Shown: piece by piece, positions 47,401-59,871 of the stretch
Layout of the letters: every line of letters starts with the position of its first letter
Position numbering within the stretch: position 1 is the first letter of the stretch
Assembly: GCA_027382625.1 (NCBI GenBank)
Contig: JAJKFJ010021722.1
Coordinates: 124,001 to 188,000, forward strand
DNA length: 64,000 bases
From: Tetmemena sp. SeJ-2015
Lineage: Eukaryota; Ciliophora; Spirotrichea; Sporadotrichida; Oxytrichidae
Reading direction: 5' to 3'
Notes under the pieces: model-generated
Told to the model about the DNA's origin: nothing
Database searches by the model: none
Seen by the model: the letters and a program-made list of their open reading frames with translations, nothing else
Made by a program: the position numbers and the translations under genes

Positions 47401-47751
47401 TTTGGTATAATTATTATAAATGTTTTCAATCAAATCTATTCTATGATGAGTTGTAAGTAAAGGTAGAGCTAAATCTACTATAAGTTTATCAACCATCTGT
47501 TTGAGCATTTATAAATCGCATTTTCCTTATGTAGGATAGTCAAAGCCTCAAGCTTTTCATGTATTACGGGGTTTTCTATTACTTTATCTTTTTATCTGAG
47601 AAGAGAAGCTATCGATTTTTAAATAAATTGAATTTACAATTAGACAAATAAAGCTTATAAATCATTATCTTTTAATCTCCTTTAATAACGTGCTTTCTTA
47701 ATAGCCTAGGTTATTTGTGCTAAAATTTACTTATTGCCAAGCTTTTTAAAC

Positions 47752-48566
47752 TCAGGTGCCTATCTTTTTTAGACTTTTTGTTTGTGCTTGAGCATCCTTC
47801 TGATACTCTTAGATTTTACCAAAGATTTCTTTTAAGTAACGTTTTTCAGCTTTCCTAAATATCTTTGTGAGAACTATTAAATTCAATCAAAATTGATATT
47901 ATCTTGGGGTCTTGAAATCTATTGACATATTTTTCCTATTACAATCCACTTAAAATCTCTTCCACAACTTTATAATGCCCAGAAAAGCCTGCTAAATGCA
48001 AATACTTCTATGATTCTTAAAGTTTCCATTTGAAGTTCCTTGAGTATCTCATTAGTTGATTTAGCCCATCTTATGGCCTCTATTTATCCCTTTTTAGCAG
48101 CTATGTGTAGAGGAGTCCACAAATCTTTATTTCTTGAGTTTGGTCCCGCACCTGATAGTACTAAGCTCTCAGCTATTGCTTTCCTCCAAATCTCTAATAT
48201 CCATTTAACTTCAGCTCCTCTCTTTATCATCAACAACTCTACTGCCTATTCCAATGTAAAGCACTACCATATACCCCACCTCCTATATTTAGCATATATT
48301 CAATTGCTATTATAGATCTTGGCTGCCTCAAACTAATGATTCCAGATAGCGTTGCACAACGCAGTGCATTCATCTTTGTCTAACACATTTAGATCTATCC
48401 CCGATTAAATTAGTGACTTTACAACTCCCAGATCTCCATTCTAACTTGCATTATGAAGGATTGTTCTCTGTCTTGAATCCAACTAATTCAAATTGAAGTG
48501 CTCAATCTAATTGAAAAAGCGGAAGTAGTCTATGAAGTCACACTCAAATTTATCTCCCTTCATCAT
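47752..48566 (-). CDS. Ankyrin-repeat protein
   Basis: Start complement 48564-48566 (MMKGDKFECDFIDYFRFF). Ankyrin repeats are recognisable as SRQRTILHNASQNGDLGVVK, SGIDLNVLDKDECTALCNAIWN, and after an interruption (about 48240-48320) NKDLWTPLHIAAKKGQIEAI. A Lys-rich helical tail (KSLKKIGT) ends at TGA 47752-47754. Small protein-interaction module; partner unknown. At least two IESs are implied (about 48240-48320, 47860) but were not delimited. Confidence 0.75.
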
Positions 48567-48697
48567 CAAAAGTTTTCCCTTGCTCAGTTTCAGAAAAAAA
48601 ATACAAACAAAAATATCTTCTTCATAGAGGAAGAATAGATTTGTTACATTCATTAACAAAAATATTGAGAAAACAATGAAAGCAATAATATTTTATA

Positions 48698-50779
48698 ATG
48701 CAAAAGCCATCTGAAAATCAACGAGAGATAACTCTTGATTTTAAGAATGCCCCTTATTCTAAAAATTGGAAACTCTCACCTGCATCGCAAGGTCTAGAAG
48801 AAATAAATCAGCCATTACTTGAGAATCAAGGACTTCTTGCCAGAGAGGGATGAGAGGAGAGGAAGTTCTCAAGTCACAAGTTCAGCCTTTCCATCTGAGA
48901 AGTTTAAGAGGTAAACAACAAGTTCTCCTTAAAGAAAAACTGAAAATAAGAATAAGAGGAAGAAAAGATAGATATTATTTGGCATAGAAAACAAAATAAC
49001 GAAGGTTACTCATGCTGAATTCATTAGAAAGTCAGATGTTACCATAGCTGATCGTCTTTTTTGAATTATATTTACTTTTATCGAAACAAGCTAACTTGTC
49101 TTACCGTTCTAAATTTGCTTGCTTACTTAGTCCAGATTGGCGTAATCATTTTGACGACAATAATCAACAAGATTCAGATAAACATCTTTGATGGTTTGCA
49201 AACTCCTATATCCATAAATCAAGGGTTTCTAATTTGGCAATGGGTTGTCGTTTTCATACTTCAACTGCTGTTCGTATTGTTTTCCTTGCCGTTTACAAAG
49301 CCAGGTTAACATTATCAGAACATACTTCTAAGAAGAGTAAAGTACTCGTTTGCATTTTTATGTTTCTTGTAAACAAGTGCAATAATCGCATTTACGTCAT
49401 ACACAGACTTCAGCAAATATTTTGTTCCCTTCGGTCTATTCTTCACATTGAAAAGTAAGTTAGTTTACTTGAAAATTTCAACATTATGAGATAGTGTGGA
49501 CTAAGAATCAATCCAATGGAATAATTCTCATAACTTATTCTTTAGCAATTAAACTCATTTATGATTTATAGTATACATGCATTTCAAAGCTTACAGGAAA
49601 GTAATCTACAAAGATGATGGGAGGGATTATGTGAGCATCAAAGAATACATAGCAATTCACGTTACATTTTCAGCTCTCCACTCTTGGATCACATACTTTT
49701 GCATCTACACTTTCTTCAGATGCATGAATGAGCTGCTAAATTTCACAGACTACAGAGAGGAGTTAATTAACGATACGGAAAATTGGCAGAAGAATATTGA
49801 GTTTTTTGGCATAATGGCCATGCTGATTATGATGATAGAACTCTGCATTTAATTAAATAAAATGGGTTTAAGTTTTCACTTATTTACCTAGCCTATTACA
49901 AAGACGTGATATTTGCTTCAATCTCGTTAGTAAATTACGTGGGCATGTACATTTACAACAAGGATTCGCACTATTTCCAGCACTACATCACAAGCACGCT
50001 GATAGCTTTTATGACTATAACGAGCATCTTCATTTTCTTGACTCTTCTATACGACTATGATAAAGCCTTTTACATGAAGCATTCTTTTTTCTATCTATAT
50101 TTCTTTATATGAAGCATCAAATCTATGAGAAAAAGTTCAAAAAGGCAGAGAAGAAGTTAGAAGAAAAGTCCTAAAGCAAGCAGAGTCTAATGGGCAAGAA
50201 ACGATAAGAAACTACTGAAGGATAGTACGAGAGAAGCTAGAAGTTTTGCAGTGTGGGTGTAATTTTAATAAATTCAAAAGAGGAACGTAATGAAAGGAGC
50301 ATTTGGGTCAGGCGCAGGAGCGGAAAATTAAGACACCGATAACACAAGCGTCACTGATTATGGCGAAGATGAAAGAATCAGAGAAGAGGATGAGGAAGGT
50401 CAAATGATGTTTGATACGCATCATGTGCATGGAAATGACGATGGTGAGCTTGTAGTACACAATGTAGATTTATATTCATATTCTTAAATTATTAGATGAT
50501 AAAGAAATAGAATCGTAGAAGAATCAGTCTTTTAACAACTCTGAATTGGCTAAAAGGAAGAGCAGCAGATATGATATTTTCGAGACCTTTGCTAAGAAAA
50601 GATAAGCAAAGTAGGCTAAAACTGTGCTTAAAAATAAGCCAAAATATTATAAGAAAAAGAAGATAGTCAGATTTGGGCAAGGAAAGCAAGAAGCAACATC
50701 ACCTACAAATAATCAAAATCTCATTGAACCTGCAAGCTATGGAGACAGATCAGTGCAGGCTCTTTTGAAGTTTGATTGA
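48698..50779 (+). CDS. Multi-span membrane protein, unrecognised
   Basis: ATG 48698 (MQKPSENQREITLDFKNAPY), a soluble N-terminus, then at least six hydrophobic segments: TVLNLLAYLVQIGVIILTTI, LIWQWVVVFILQLLFVLF, ALHSWITYFCIYTFFRCM, FGIMAMLIMMIELCI and ITSTLIAFMTITSIFIFLTL among them. A charged, acidic cytoplasmic tail ends GDRSVQALLKFD at TGA 50777. Several in-frame breaks (48827, 49310-49330, 49450-49570, 49850-49900, 50260) imply introns or IESs. No family assigned. Confidence 0.65.
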
Positions 50780-50935
50780 TATGAAAAGCCTTGAGGATAT
50801 CAAGCTCAAGAGCTCTAGTTTATATTATTGTGAAATGATAAGGATATTTATTCAGTTTAAATGATTATGAATTTGATTATATTTACAATTCTTAAGAAAA
50901 GTTAGGCCTATTATAAATTTAAATTACTCAAATTA

Positions 50936-53900
50936 ATGAAATCCCATCAAGTGGCTAACGAATAGCCATACAGCTCCATCTTGAATTCTCAAGGGAAGAC
51001 TCAGAAAATTCAATAAATGAAGAATCACCCAACCAATTTGAAGCCCTGCCTTCCCTCATTGAGAGAATAAACTGAGGAGGAGAGACTTCAAACTAATTAG
51101 AGAGATGACTCTTACATTTAAACTATAGTAGATGGAAACCCTAAGATTATAAATAGACAAATTCAAAATTTCAATAATCTTAAAAACAAAACAACCAACC
51201 TCCAGAGTGCTTCAGTTATAAAGCAATCTAACTATAACGATTCCTGCAGCCTTATTTAAGATGAGGTCCGATTCTTCAAAGACAAAGACGAAGTATCTAT
51301 AAATGGCTCTGAAAATAAAAGTTCGCAAAGACATCAAATAATTTAAGGGATGAGTTCAGCTCATCTTTAAAAGATGACAAGTTAAGAGGTAAAAGGTTAA
51401 TTATTCGAATCAAAGGCCTTTCTGAATTAAGTGAGACATTAATTTCCCATAACTTCAGCTAGATTACTCATCTGGACTTAAGTCAAAATGTTTTGACTTC
51501 TCTAAAGTGATGTGGTTATGAGAAGTTTAGCTAATCTTAGAGTGCTTATTCTTAGCTAGAATAGAATTACTGTGATTAGCCCCATGGTTAAAAAGCTTAC
51601 AAAGCTAATAACTTTGCGCTTAAATTCAAATTCAATTACCAGACTTCCTAATGAGATCGGAGAATTATAGGCTCTAGAGGATTTGGATGTCTCTGATAAT
51701 AAATTATTTGGTGTTCCTGAATAATTATCCAGTATTTCTAGTCTTAATACTCTAAATTTATCTCTAAATATGATCAGGAGTATCCCAGCAGAACTTGATT
51801 AACTCACAAAACTCGAAAAGCTCTACATAGAATAAAACATGTTCACCTCTTTTCCGTGCTCTCTAGGAAGACTATTAAATCTTAAGGAGTTTTCCCTTGA
51901 ATGGAATAAGTATATTTACTTAGAACCATAGCTTCCAAACCTCGTTACAACTGAAACTGATTTGGGAATTAAATGAAGGAAGACTTTTTTCTCAACATTC
52001 TAAAGACTCTGCAAACTGCTTGTACAGAATGATAAATTTTGCTTGTATAGTTAGCTCATCAACATATTTTATTTCTCAGAGCAAGATTCTTATTGAAGCA
52101 GGGGCCGATCTGAATATAGAAAATTTAATGAGAGCTTTACACATCGCTGTAGTAAGAAACGATTAGCTACTTTCTGATATGATGATAAGGATTTATTCTT
52201 TAAGTTAGCTTAAGTTAATGTTATAGACGCTGATGGAAACACACCTCTACATTTCATAATGAATGTTTTCTCAAAGAGTGAAACTAAATACAAAGCAAAG
52301 GATTACAATGGTGTATTTAAATGTGATTTATATATTGAAACTTTTGATTATAACATGCCAGGTGGATAATAAAAATGGACTCCTTTGCATTTAGAAGAGA
52401 ATGTATAAACTTTTAAAATTAAGTGGATCTTTAGAGAGCTTGAGAAAATTTCCTATCAATGTATATGCGAGGAACATAGATTTTATATTCAAGATAATGC
52501 ACTAAAGGAAACCTCGTTCTCTTATTTCATTATGGAAATCTTTGAGCTTGAAAAGACTTCTGAGAATCTAATCCTGAATAATCATCATCTGCCGATCAGA
52601 CAAAGAATAAGAAGTTCTTCTCCAGAAAAGAGAAAGAAAGTTTAAATTGACGATGAAAGTGGGTACATATCCTTCCTAGATTAACTTTAGAGTATCAGAA
52701 GGAGATGAAATTTTAATCCTTGTATTTCAGGAAATTTTAGAGAAGAGTCTTCGACTGGAATAGTCACGTATCATTGATATTCCAGAGACCGATGAGGAAG
52801 AAGAATAGACAGAAAACTAGAACTTTAATAAATCCTACTCACGACACATTCTTAATGATCTAAGAAAGCTTTCTTAATCTAAATTGTTGATAGGAGATTA
52901 AGATAGGAATTCAATCTTCGTAGACTTGATGAGAACTATGTCTCCTAGAACACTAGGGCAAAAACTTCACTTCTACTAAGGTAAAAATGCTTTAATAGCT
53001 GGAATTGATCTTTAAAAATTCTAAAAGTAGCTTAACGATTCAGTCATATAGAACGAAGCTAAACTTAAAAATCGATTTCATTCTTCTCACCTAGAAATGG
53101 AAGACATATCAATATTTTCTATCTCAAAGATAAATAATCAATTTAAGAGTTCAATATAAGAAGGAAAAAAACCATCAGAACTTTGATTAAATGCTCGGAA
53201 AAAATCTATAATTGATAAACTGCCAACTGTGGCACTTAACTTGTAATATAGATCAGTTATTGATGAACAGATTAAGTTGATCGCAAATAGAGGATCTATG
53301 GAGTGCATTGATTTAGCTCTCAAGCAGTTATAGTCCTTGCTTGAAAACTATAAGCCCCTTGATGAAGCTCTAGTAGATGATATTGAGGATTATATTTCCA
53401 CTCTTCTTTCCTAAAAAACTATGATATCGAAATTAAATTAAAGGGTCAAGCCTTCATTCATAGAAAGCCAATCCAACATCCCGACTCAAAGGAAGCATAA
53501 GTACTCAAATTCAAAAAGCCTTGTTCCAAATCCAGCTTTTTCCAATGCTAATATTATTAACCTTCATCAAGTTTAGCAAATGCCTCTTAATCAATTCATA
53601 TATCTAAAAGTTCTTTAGATATTTTGAATCATCAGCAGACTTACAGAGGAAGTGAGAGTGCTCCTAAGAATCACTCTTCCTAGACAATAAACACATAGGC
53701 AACTATAGTTTTAAATAAAACTAAGGAACAAGCGATAATTGACTTTAACTAGACATAGAGAACACAAAACACAGTTGATAATGGAATGCTTTTAAACAAA
53801 GATAGTATGAATTAGAGTAGCAAAGCCATAACTAATTTGAGCAACAAAAATGCTATTAACTCCAAAAAAGTACCTCAAAGTTAAATAAGCGGGGGTTAGA

Positions 53901-53974
53901 TTTAGCAGAAAATAAACGACACTCCTAAAGTAATGTAACAGAGAAACAAATACTTTAGTGAAAATGCCAACTGA
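50936..53974 (+). CDS. Leucine-rich-repeat plus ankyrin protein
   Basis: ATG 50936 (MKSHQVANEQPYSSILNSQG). A disordered N-terminus is followed by LRRs of the LxxLxLSxNxI type (ANLRVLILSQNRIT, TLRLNSNSITRLPNEIGEL, LEDLDVSDNKL, TLNLSLNMIRSIP, LEKLYIEQNMFTSFP), then ankyrin-like repeats (LIEAGADLNIEN, DADGNTPLHFIMN), and a long Ser/Asn/Gln-rich tail ending YFSENAN at TGA 53972. LRR-ankyrin fusions act as protein-binding scaffolds; no partner is evident. Frame breaks near 51400, 51510, 51980-52090 and 52160 imply undelimited IESs. Confidence 0.75.
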
Positions 53975-54039
53975 AATTCATTGATAATTTGATTACTTTG
54001 ATTCATTTACAAGTTTATATACAGTCTTAGTAAATATTT

Positions 54040-54904
54040 ATGATAAATGTTGCTGGCTATAGATCTTATTCCAAAAAAGATAAATTAAGGATAGAGTATG
54101 AACTTTAGCTTGAAGAATTATAATGTGGAGAAATTTTGAGAGGATTTGTGTTTTATGGTAATTTTCTTTGACGATGAAGACAGAGAGAACTACGGCTTTG
54201 GCGATAATGTGATGAATTTTATGGTAGGATAGTGCCTATAGCAGTTAAATAATGGGCTAAGTATTCAAAACGCTAATCTTCAGATCGAAGGAGATGTCAT
54301 TAAAGTAGATGATAAACATTTCATCAAGATAATAATCATTAGGTCTATTTTTGCAAATCTTCTTTAGTTTACATGGCTTAAAACTTCTATCATGATGTAT
54401 TATCAATTATAAATATACTTAAAGAGTAAAGATGCTGCTAAATACTTAGAAGCGGCAACTTAGCATCAACAAAGAAAGCAAAACATTAAAAAGAAAGCAG
54501 GGGAAGTAGTTTGTACTTTCCTAGAGATAGATCCAGAACATAGTTTTAAGGAATGAATAATTACTAATTCTTGATTCCTTTACCGCTGAATAATTTATCT
54601 AAATCAAAAGCAGTTACGATCTTGAATGAGTTTAGATCTATCACTCTTGCTTTTAAAGAATTCAAAGATGGTATTTAGATAAAAAGAACCCAGTTTATCT
54701 ATTATTTTAAAGCTTCAAGGACTTTATCATCTTTTGATAGAAGATATCCTATGGGTTGAATAACTTTATATGATCTACGAGGATTTTAAGAAAACAATCA
54801 TGGACTCCTAAATACTTCAAGATCAGAGCATAGTCTCCTAGATTTCTGAGATTTTCGAAGACCTTCACTCCTTTTATGAAAGTTACTTTTATGAGTCTGA
54901 CTGA
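54040..54904 (+). CDS. Unrecognised protein of about 250 aa
   Basis: ATG 54040 (MINVAGYRSYSKKDKLRIEY). Segments in order: ENYGFGDNVMNFMVGQCLQQ, NLQIEGDVIKVDDKHFIKI, AKYLEAATQHQQRKQ, then after breaks at about 54180, 54556 and 54750 the segments NNLSKSKAVTILNEFRSITL and MDSQILQDQSIVSQISEIFE, ending FYESD at TGA 54902. The breaks fit IESs or introns, but pointers were not established. The helical C-terminus may be a coiled coil. It ends about 200 bp before the scrambled locus. Confidence 0.5.
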
Positions 54905-55089
54905 AAACTACATTCATTTTGAATTAATTCATAATCTCCTTTATGCTTCTCTAAATTCATTATAAGCATGGCTAATTAAAAGATTAATTAACTAAAAGAA
55001 TTTCAAATCTTTCTCTGTCTTTTATTCTCAGGAGCTTTCTCGTTGCCATGCTCATAAAATTATTGCAAAAGCTTTATTCATATAAATGG

Positions 55090-55258
55090 ATGTTTATTAA
55101 TTTTTAATACCTGTTTATTAAATGATTGCTTGGTCTTTAAGCACTCCCTTCTGTATAGAGTAGCCTTATCCATATTTATGTAGCGAGAGGATAGAACCAT
55201 TCCCTCCGAATTTATCATTCTCACACCCAAAAACCACATTCTTGACTCCTGCTAGATT
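55090..55258 (-). CDS. ADAT2: ADAT2 MDS 4 (inverted): C-terminal deaminase segment
   Basis: Minus-strand segment beginning at pointer AATCTAGCA (plus-strand TGCTAGATT 55250-55258) and reading NLAGVKNVVFGCENDKFGG, then SILSLHKYGYGYSIQKGVL. It matches the ADAT2 core that follows the PCxxC site (VVYGCQNERFGGCGS in human). The partner pointer is on the plus strand at 59899-59907. The distal end of this MDS was not fixed. Confidence 0.8.
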
Positions 55259-55281
55259 AAAAATATTAGGAGTTATTAATG

Positions 55282-55436
55282 CAAGGCTCTACTGTCACAT
55301 AGAGAGTGCATTCCTTTAAGAGATCTGCTTTCCCTTAGTCACTCAATTCATAGATGCAATTAATCTCGCAATGAGTTGTTGCCTACAAATATAATTCAGC
55401 TGAGAAAAAAACTAATTGCAAGCACATTAAATTATA
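55282..55436 (-). CDS. ADAT2: ADAT2 MDS 2 (inverted): HxE active-site segment
   Basis: The minus-strand segment is bounded by pointer CATTAAATTATA (55425-55436), which lies inside an intron, and pointer CAAGGC (55282-55287). After the intron acceptor TTGTAG it reads ATTHCEINCIYELSDQGKAD and LKECTLYVTVEPC. HCE is the H(A/C)E zinc and proton-shuttle motif of tRNA adenosine deaminases, and the segment ends at the first Cys of PCxxC. Confidence 0.85.
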
Positions 55437-55439
55437 CAA

Positions 55440-56402
55440 TAAAAATTCTAAGTGATCTTACTATCACCTATTAGGAGGGTTCATGGTAAAATTTATTATG
55501 AAAAGAAGAAACTTCCTCGGATTCTAAAGCAAGTTAGGCCTTTAAAGTAATAATAATTGATATATTTACTTGTTCAATAGCCATCGATATATTATGTTAC
55601 AAATATTTTTAAATTATTTATTTAGGAAGCACTTGATCGATGGAAACGACGTGATCATTTTAATTTTTCATTATTTTAAATGAAATTAAGTAAATAAGGC
55701 ACCATTGCCATTCTACCCAAGAGCACTGTTGTCCTCTCAGGTGACCACCCTCTTTCATAATAAAAAGGATGCTGAAATCGTTGCTATTCTTGAGAGCGAC
55801 CTCTGGAAGAGAGAAGAATTCACTTCCAGGGTTTCTCAATAATAATATCAAATGAGAATCTTTTGAGATGAGAAGTGAATTTAAATGATTAAATAAAGAA
55901 ATTAAGTCTTTAATTCTTTTTTGCTCCTATCCTCAATGTGTGTACTTAACTCACTCCAATTGAGTCTTCATTACGAATTAGATGTTATTCAGAAACAATT
56001 TTTTGATTGGAGATAGTGTAAATATCAGCGCCTGGAACACAGCTATTATTAAATATGATTATCAGCATTAGTTAAATGAATTAAAAGAATTTAAATTAGA
56101 AGAAATCAAAATGATTCTAGACTATCACAATCAAGCAGCTGCTCCCAGCACTATCTTAGATGCTATAAAAGCATTAAAAAATTCTTCATAAAGTTCATAA
56201 ACCAGTTGCGCATTCTGCCGATGGCGTAGAGCTCAAATACATGTTTATAATCTCTATCTCATCTAAAATCAAATTCTGAAAACGTGATCGTAGAACAGTC
56301 TTCATCTGGTAGCCATAACAACATTAGGGGTGTGTATCAAAATTTATTATTCAAACTGAGCTCGTAGCAAAAGTTAAATAAATAAAAATGAAATATGTAT
56401 TC
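55440..56402. other. Spacer with an unassigned coding-like segment
   Basis: Between the inverted ADAT2 MDSs and the first calpain MDS. Most is AT-rich, but about 56070-56165 is open on the plus strand and reads LNELKEFKLEEIKMILDYHN and APSTILDAIKALKNSSQ, plausible helical protein. It may be an MDS of a third gene or of a calpain N-terminal extension. Confidence 0.4.
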
Positions 56403-57600
56403 ACTGACTCTAGTGTTTATGATTTGTAGATAGACTCTCCGTTTGACAATAATATTGTATAGAATTTTATGAGACAATAGAACCAAATGACGGCAATATT
56501 TATAATCTCAATTTTAAAACGCACTTATAGACAGACTTTTCATAGTAGATAAAATTTCTCCGCAAGGAATTTATAGAGTAAAGTTTTGCAAGAACGGTGA
56601 GTGGATCACTGTCACTATAGATGACTACTTCCCTTTCATTATTTAAGAGGAGAGCCTTTGTTCGCAAGAGCTCACGGAAACGAATTTCTGTTAACTATTA
56701 CTTACTACGTGGTGGATTTGCACACGAGGCTTTGAATGTTCCTATTTAAAGTTATGATTTCGAAGATGAGTATGTGCAGCATTTTGTTGAAAGTGGACAA
56801 TTTTGGGAGTTGATTAAAATTTGTAGCTTTTTATTGAGGGCTACTTGCTTTCACTCTCAACTATATGCATTTATGACAGCTCTAAATGGACTTAAAAGAT
56901 AAAGATGCAGTTGGGCCTAGAAAATTATAGATGAGCTTTTAGGATGCAATCAAGCAAATAATAATTATAGAAAGAAAATAGATACCAGTTTAAATTATAG
57001 CTATTTTATTATTAAAAATGTTGATAGTAATCTCTCGAAGATCCTACTTGGATATGGGCATTGCAATTTTGAAAAGAACTAGTGAGGGTGTTGAATTAGT
57101 GGATCATTATTTTTTACAGATTCTATAGGCAGTGTGAAATAGAAGTTAAACATAAAAGTATATTAAATGTAATGAATGAATTGAAGATTAATTTAACTTA
57201 GAAGCTGGCTCTTACATAATATTGCCTCGTTCAACAGGATGCATAGAATTATGGCTCAAAGCTAGAACATTCAGTTGGTTAACATGCTATTATTCTTGAC
57301 TGAGAAAGAATTCTAGAATGAGATACTAGGATAATAATATGGAGAGAAATTATAGAGGCATCATACTCAAGGGTTTCAAGGAATTCTTTAGACACTAAAT
57401 TTAAGAGATCAAGTCAAATTAATAAAAGTGGAGTCTTATATTAGAGTGATGAGACTGTCTGGCAGTGGCTTGAGAATTTAGCATCCTACTTCTGTGAGAG
57501 ATGCAGTGTAAACAGACCTAGATGCAAGAACCAACCTCCTCGTGATAGATAAGTTTGGCCAAGAATTAGAGAATAAAAAGATGCAATTATTTAAATAAAG
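56403..57600 (+). CDS. Calpain-like scrambled gene, cluster 1 (alternating MDSs)
   Basis: Eight delimited MDSs lie here: 56403-56446, 56465-56490, 56521-56635, 56649-56686, 56693-56734, 56750-56818, 56835-56862 and 56878-56927. Each is flanked by a pointer repeated in cluster 2 (60.2-61.6 kb). They encode SSVYDLQID, ETIEP, RLFIVDKISPQGIYRVKFCK, GEWITVTIDDYFP, PLFARAHGN, LLRGGFAH, EDEYVQHFVESGQFWE, YLLSLS and KWTQKIKMQLGLEN. Farther right, EAGSYIILPRSTG and VKLIKVESYIRVMRLSG (about 57195-57450) look like calpain domain III, but their joins were not worked out. Standing alone these pieces make no protein; interleaved with cluster 2 they give one calpain. Confidence 0.88.
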
Positions 57601-57639
57601 AAATATAACTGTAGACATAACTCTTGACTGATGTATAAT

Positions 57640-58075
57640 TGAATGCTTTTTAGTTCCAAATCCAATAAAATCATATATTTTTTATAATGGCTAAGCAAGC
57701 TCTTGTTTCAACTCCTTAGCTATGGCATCAATGTTAACAGAAAGCGTAAGAGTCAAATATTATCATCTAAATTTAGCAAGAACCAAGCACATTAGCTATA
57801 TCTTAATCCTAATTATGAATTATAGAAATCAGAGAGGAGCATAGATTAGTTCAATTATTACACAGCTAGCTGTAATGAAGACTCGATCTCTTTATTAAGA
57901 ATTTCTTCCTTTAATCAATTCATATGATTGAGGGAGGAATTAAAGATTACAAAAGATATAGTTTGAGGGTAGCGCGGAGTGATGAGTAAGCGATCTATTT
58001 AGTAACAGTGGAGATATTAATTAGAAAGAATGGCAAAAATATGGCATTTAGTTAAATAGTTATTAATTGCAGGAA
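57640..58075 (+). other. Unassigned coding-like segments right of calpain cluster 1
   Basis: Two open plus-strand stretches read KQALVSTPQLWHQCQQKAQE (about 57688) and SERSIDQFNYYTASCNEDSI (about 57830). Both are Gln-codon rich in the ciliate code and may be further calpain or other scrambled MDSs. No pointer partner was identified. Confidence 0.4.
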
Positions 58076-58154
58076 ATAATTGTCTAGACAACTTAACTAC
58101 TTCCCTAACCCCACAAACAGCTCCTCTAAATAAACAAACAATCAAAATTACTTT

Positions 58155-59010
58155 TTTCATTCTTTCTTCTCCTCTTCCTTCTTAGCTGCCTTCTTCTTTT
58201 CTTCTCTCTTTAATTCAGCATCCTTGACTTTCTTGTCAGTCTCGAATCTCTCTCTTTAAAGCTTTATTTTAAAGCAGTGAGGAGATCGTGAGCAACGCAT
58301 TCCTTAATAAAGAGAATGTTTATTATGATATAAACTCTCTGATCTGGGGTCTCCTTAGATTATTTGAATAAAGTGCTTCTTGAGCTTGTGGGAGAGAACA
58401 TCTTCAACTTGCAAATCTAAGTAAACTTGGTGTTGGTTCCTTGCTCCTTGATTACTAAAAATTTAATTCTCTTAACGCATCTATTAAAATAAATGGATTT
58501 ACTATTTTTTCTTGAAAGAATTGATCACCACTAATCCTTTTATAATGCGATTATGATGATGCCACTACGATTGATAAGGACAACTCTATGCTCTTTTGAA
58601 GTTAAATTGACCAAATCAGAGCTGTACGCAGAAAAATAGATTACTTTTTCATTCTATACCTTACTATAATCATTATTATTCTTTAGAAGGAAACTGCAGA
58701 GATTCTTGAGGCATCAGTTTAGACGTGTTAAAAATAAATCAACCAAAAACTAGCAAATCATTGAGTAATTGAAAATAGGATTAATAGCTGTTCTACTTCC
58801 TCCATCGTTGATACAACTCCAAACAATCGAAATTTAATCCTTGTTGCAGATTTCTCCTGTGTACGAAGTGGAACTGAAGAGTTAAATTATTAGAAACACT
58901 ATCTTACTTCTATAATACATTTAAAGAATTGCTCCATGGTTTCAATTGGCAACTTGGATTCTCTTTTAATAACTTGTAAGTATTTATATCTTAATAAATT
59001 TGTAATTCAA
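58155..59010 (-). CDS. Unrecognised small basic/acidic protein
   Basis: Minus-strand segments in order: VIKRESKLPIETMEQFFKCI, TRIKFRLFGVVSTMEEVEQL, LVNLTSKEHRVVLINRSGII, VYIIINILFIKECVAHDLL, then RERFETDKKVKDAELKREKK and a Lys/Glu-rich end to TGA at about 58155. Repeated frame changes show several IESs or introns, not delimited. No family recognised. It lies inside the interval spanned by the scrambled calpain and ADAT2 genes. Confidence 0.5.
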
Positions 59011-59020
59011 ATTAATTTAA

Positions 59021-59551
59021 ATGGAATCGACACAAAATAACTAAGATACCTCCGCAAAGGAGAGCCAGCCTGGAGCAAACTATTTAATACATCAAATATT
59101 TAATCAAGTAAATTATATTAAAAAGTGCAAATACATTTCAAATGCAATACTAACTTACTCAAGAAGATAAATATGCAAATTGATGATTGAAGAAAAGAAC
59201 AAGAATAAAGAGAAGAGACTCATAGGCTTGGTCAACTCAATTTTCTAAATTTAAAAATTAGAAGTACTATAATGATGTATGAAGCTCATAGACTGGAGTT
59301 CTAAAATGAAAGAATCCCCTTCTTCAAGAGTAAGTCGCAAACCAAAGTACAATGATCCAGACCAATTTATGTACTTTAGAGAGAATGGGAATGATCTAAC
59401 AATCCTAGACCACTTAGATCCTGTCTAATTCTTAGCTTTATAGATGAATAGTAAGGCTATTGAAGGAATTGACAAATCAATCTTTCAATAAAATGAGGTT
59501 CTTAATGCAGCTTCCAATGCTTTTAAAACAATGATACTAACTATGGGTTGA
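59021..59551 (+). CDS. Unrecognised protein of about 160 aa
   Basis: ATG 59021 (MESTQNNQDTSAKESQPGAN) to TGA 59549. It includes VNYIKKCKYISNAILTYSRR, SRKPKYNDPDQFMYFRENGN and DLTILDHLDPVQFLALQMNS. A break near 59250-59275 implies one IES or intron. No family recognised. It too sits between the two scrambled clusters. Confidence 0.6.
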
Positions 59552-59634
59552 ATTCGCAATGGACTACGAAATATATTATGAGACTAATTTATCCTTATAT
59601 CTATAATTCAATTTTGCGAAATTATAAATTTATA

Positions 59635-59829
59635 ATGGAAAGTTTAGAAAAGTTTGAACAAAAGAGAATGCAAGAGGAGCTAATGTCGATGGCTAAAGAA
59701 ATTTAACTAAATGAAGAAGTTCCTGTTGGATGCGTGTTTTACCATAAAATTTACAACCCTTATCAAATCACATAATCTGACGAATAGAACAAAAAATGTA
59801 AGTATCAAGCCTCTTTATATAATTTAATG
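59635..59829 (+). CDS. ADAT2: ADAT2 MDS 1: N-terminus and start of an intron
   Basis: ATG 59635 (MESLEKFEQKRMQEELMSMA). KEIQLNEEVPVGCVFYH is the conserved deaminase N-terminal strand, and SDEQNKK leads to the HxE motif in homologs. The coding part ends at about 59798, followed by an intron donor GTAAGTATC; the MDS ends in pointer TATAATTTAATG (59818-59829), so the pointer lies inside the intron. A run of six A before the donor is one base too long for the frame (five would give NKN, then ATTHCE). Confidence 0.85.
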
Positions 59830-59871
59830 AATGATTAGGCTTACATTTAACTATAATAATTTTATTTTAAG

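Noticed and set aside
46756..47508. Upstream Met for PPT1 at 47508
   Set aside because: Starting at 47400 places a standard signal peptide at the N-terminus; the upstream 36 codons are AT-rich and unlike the gene.
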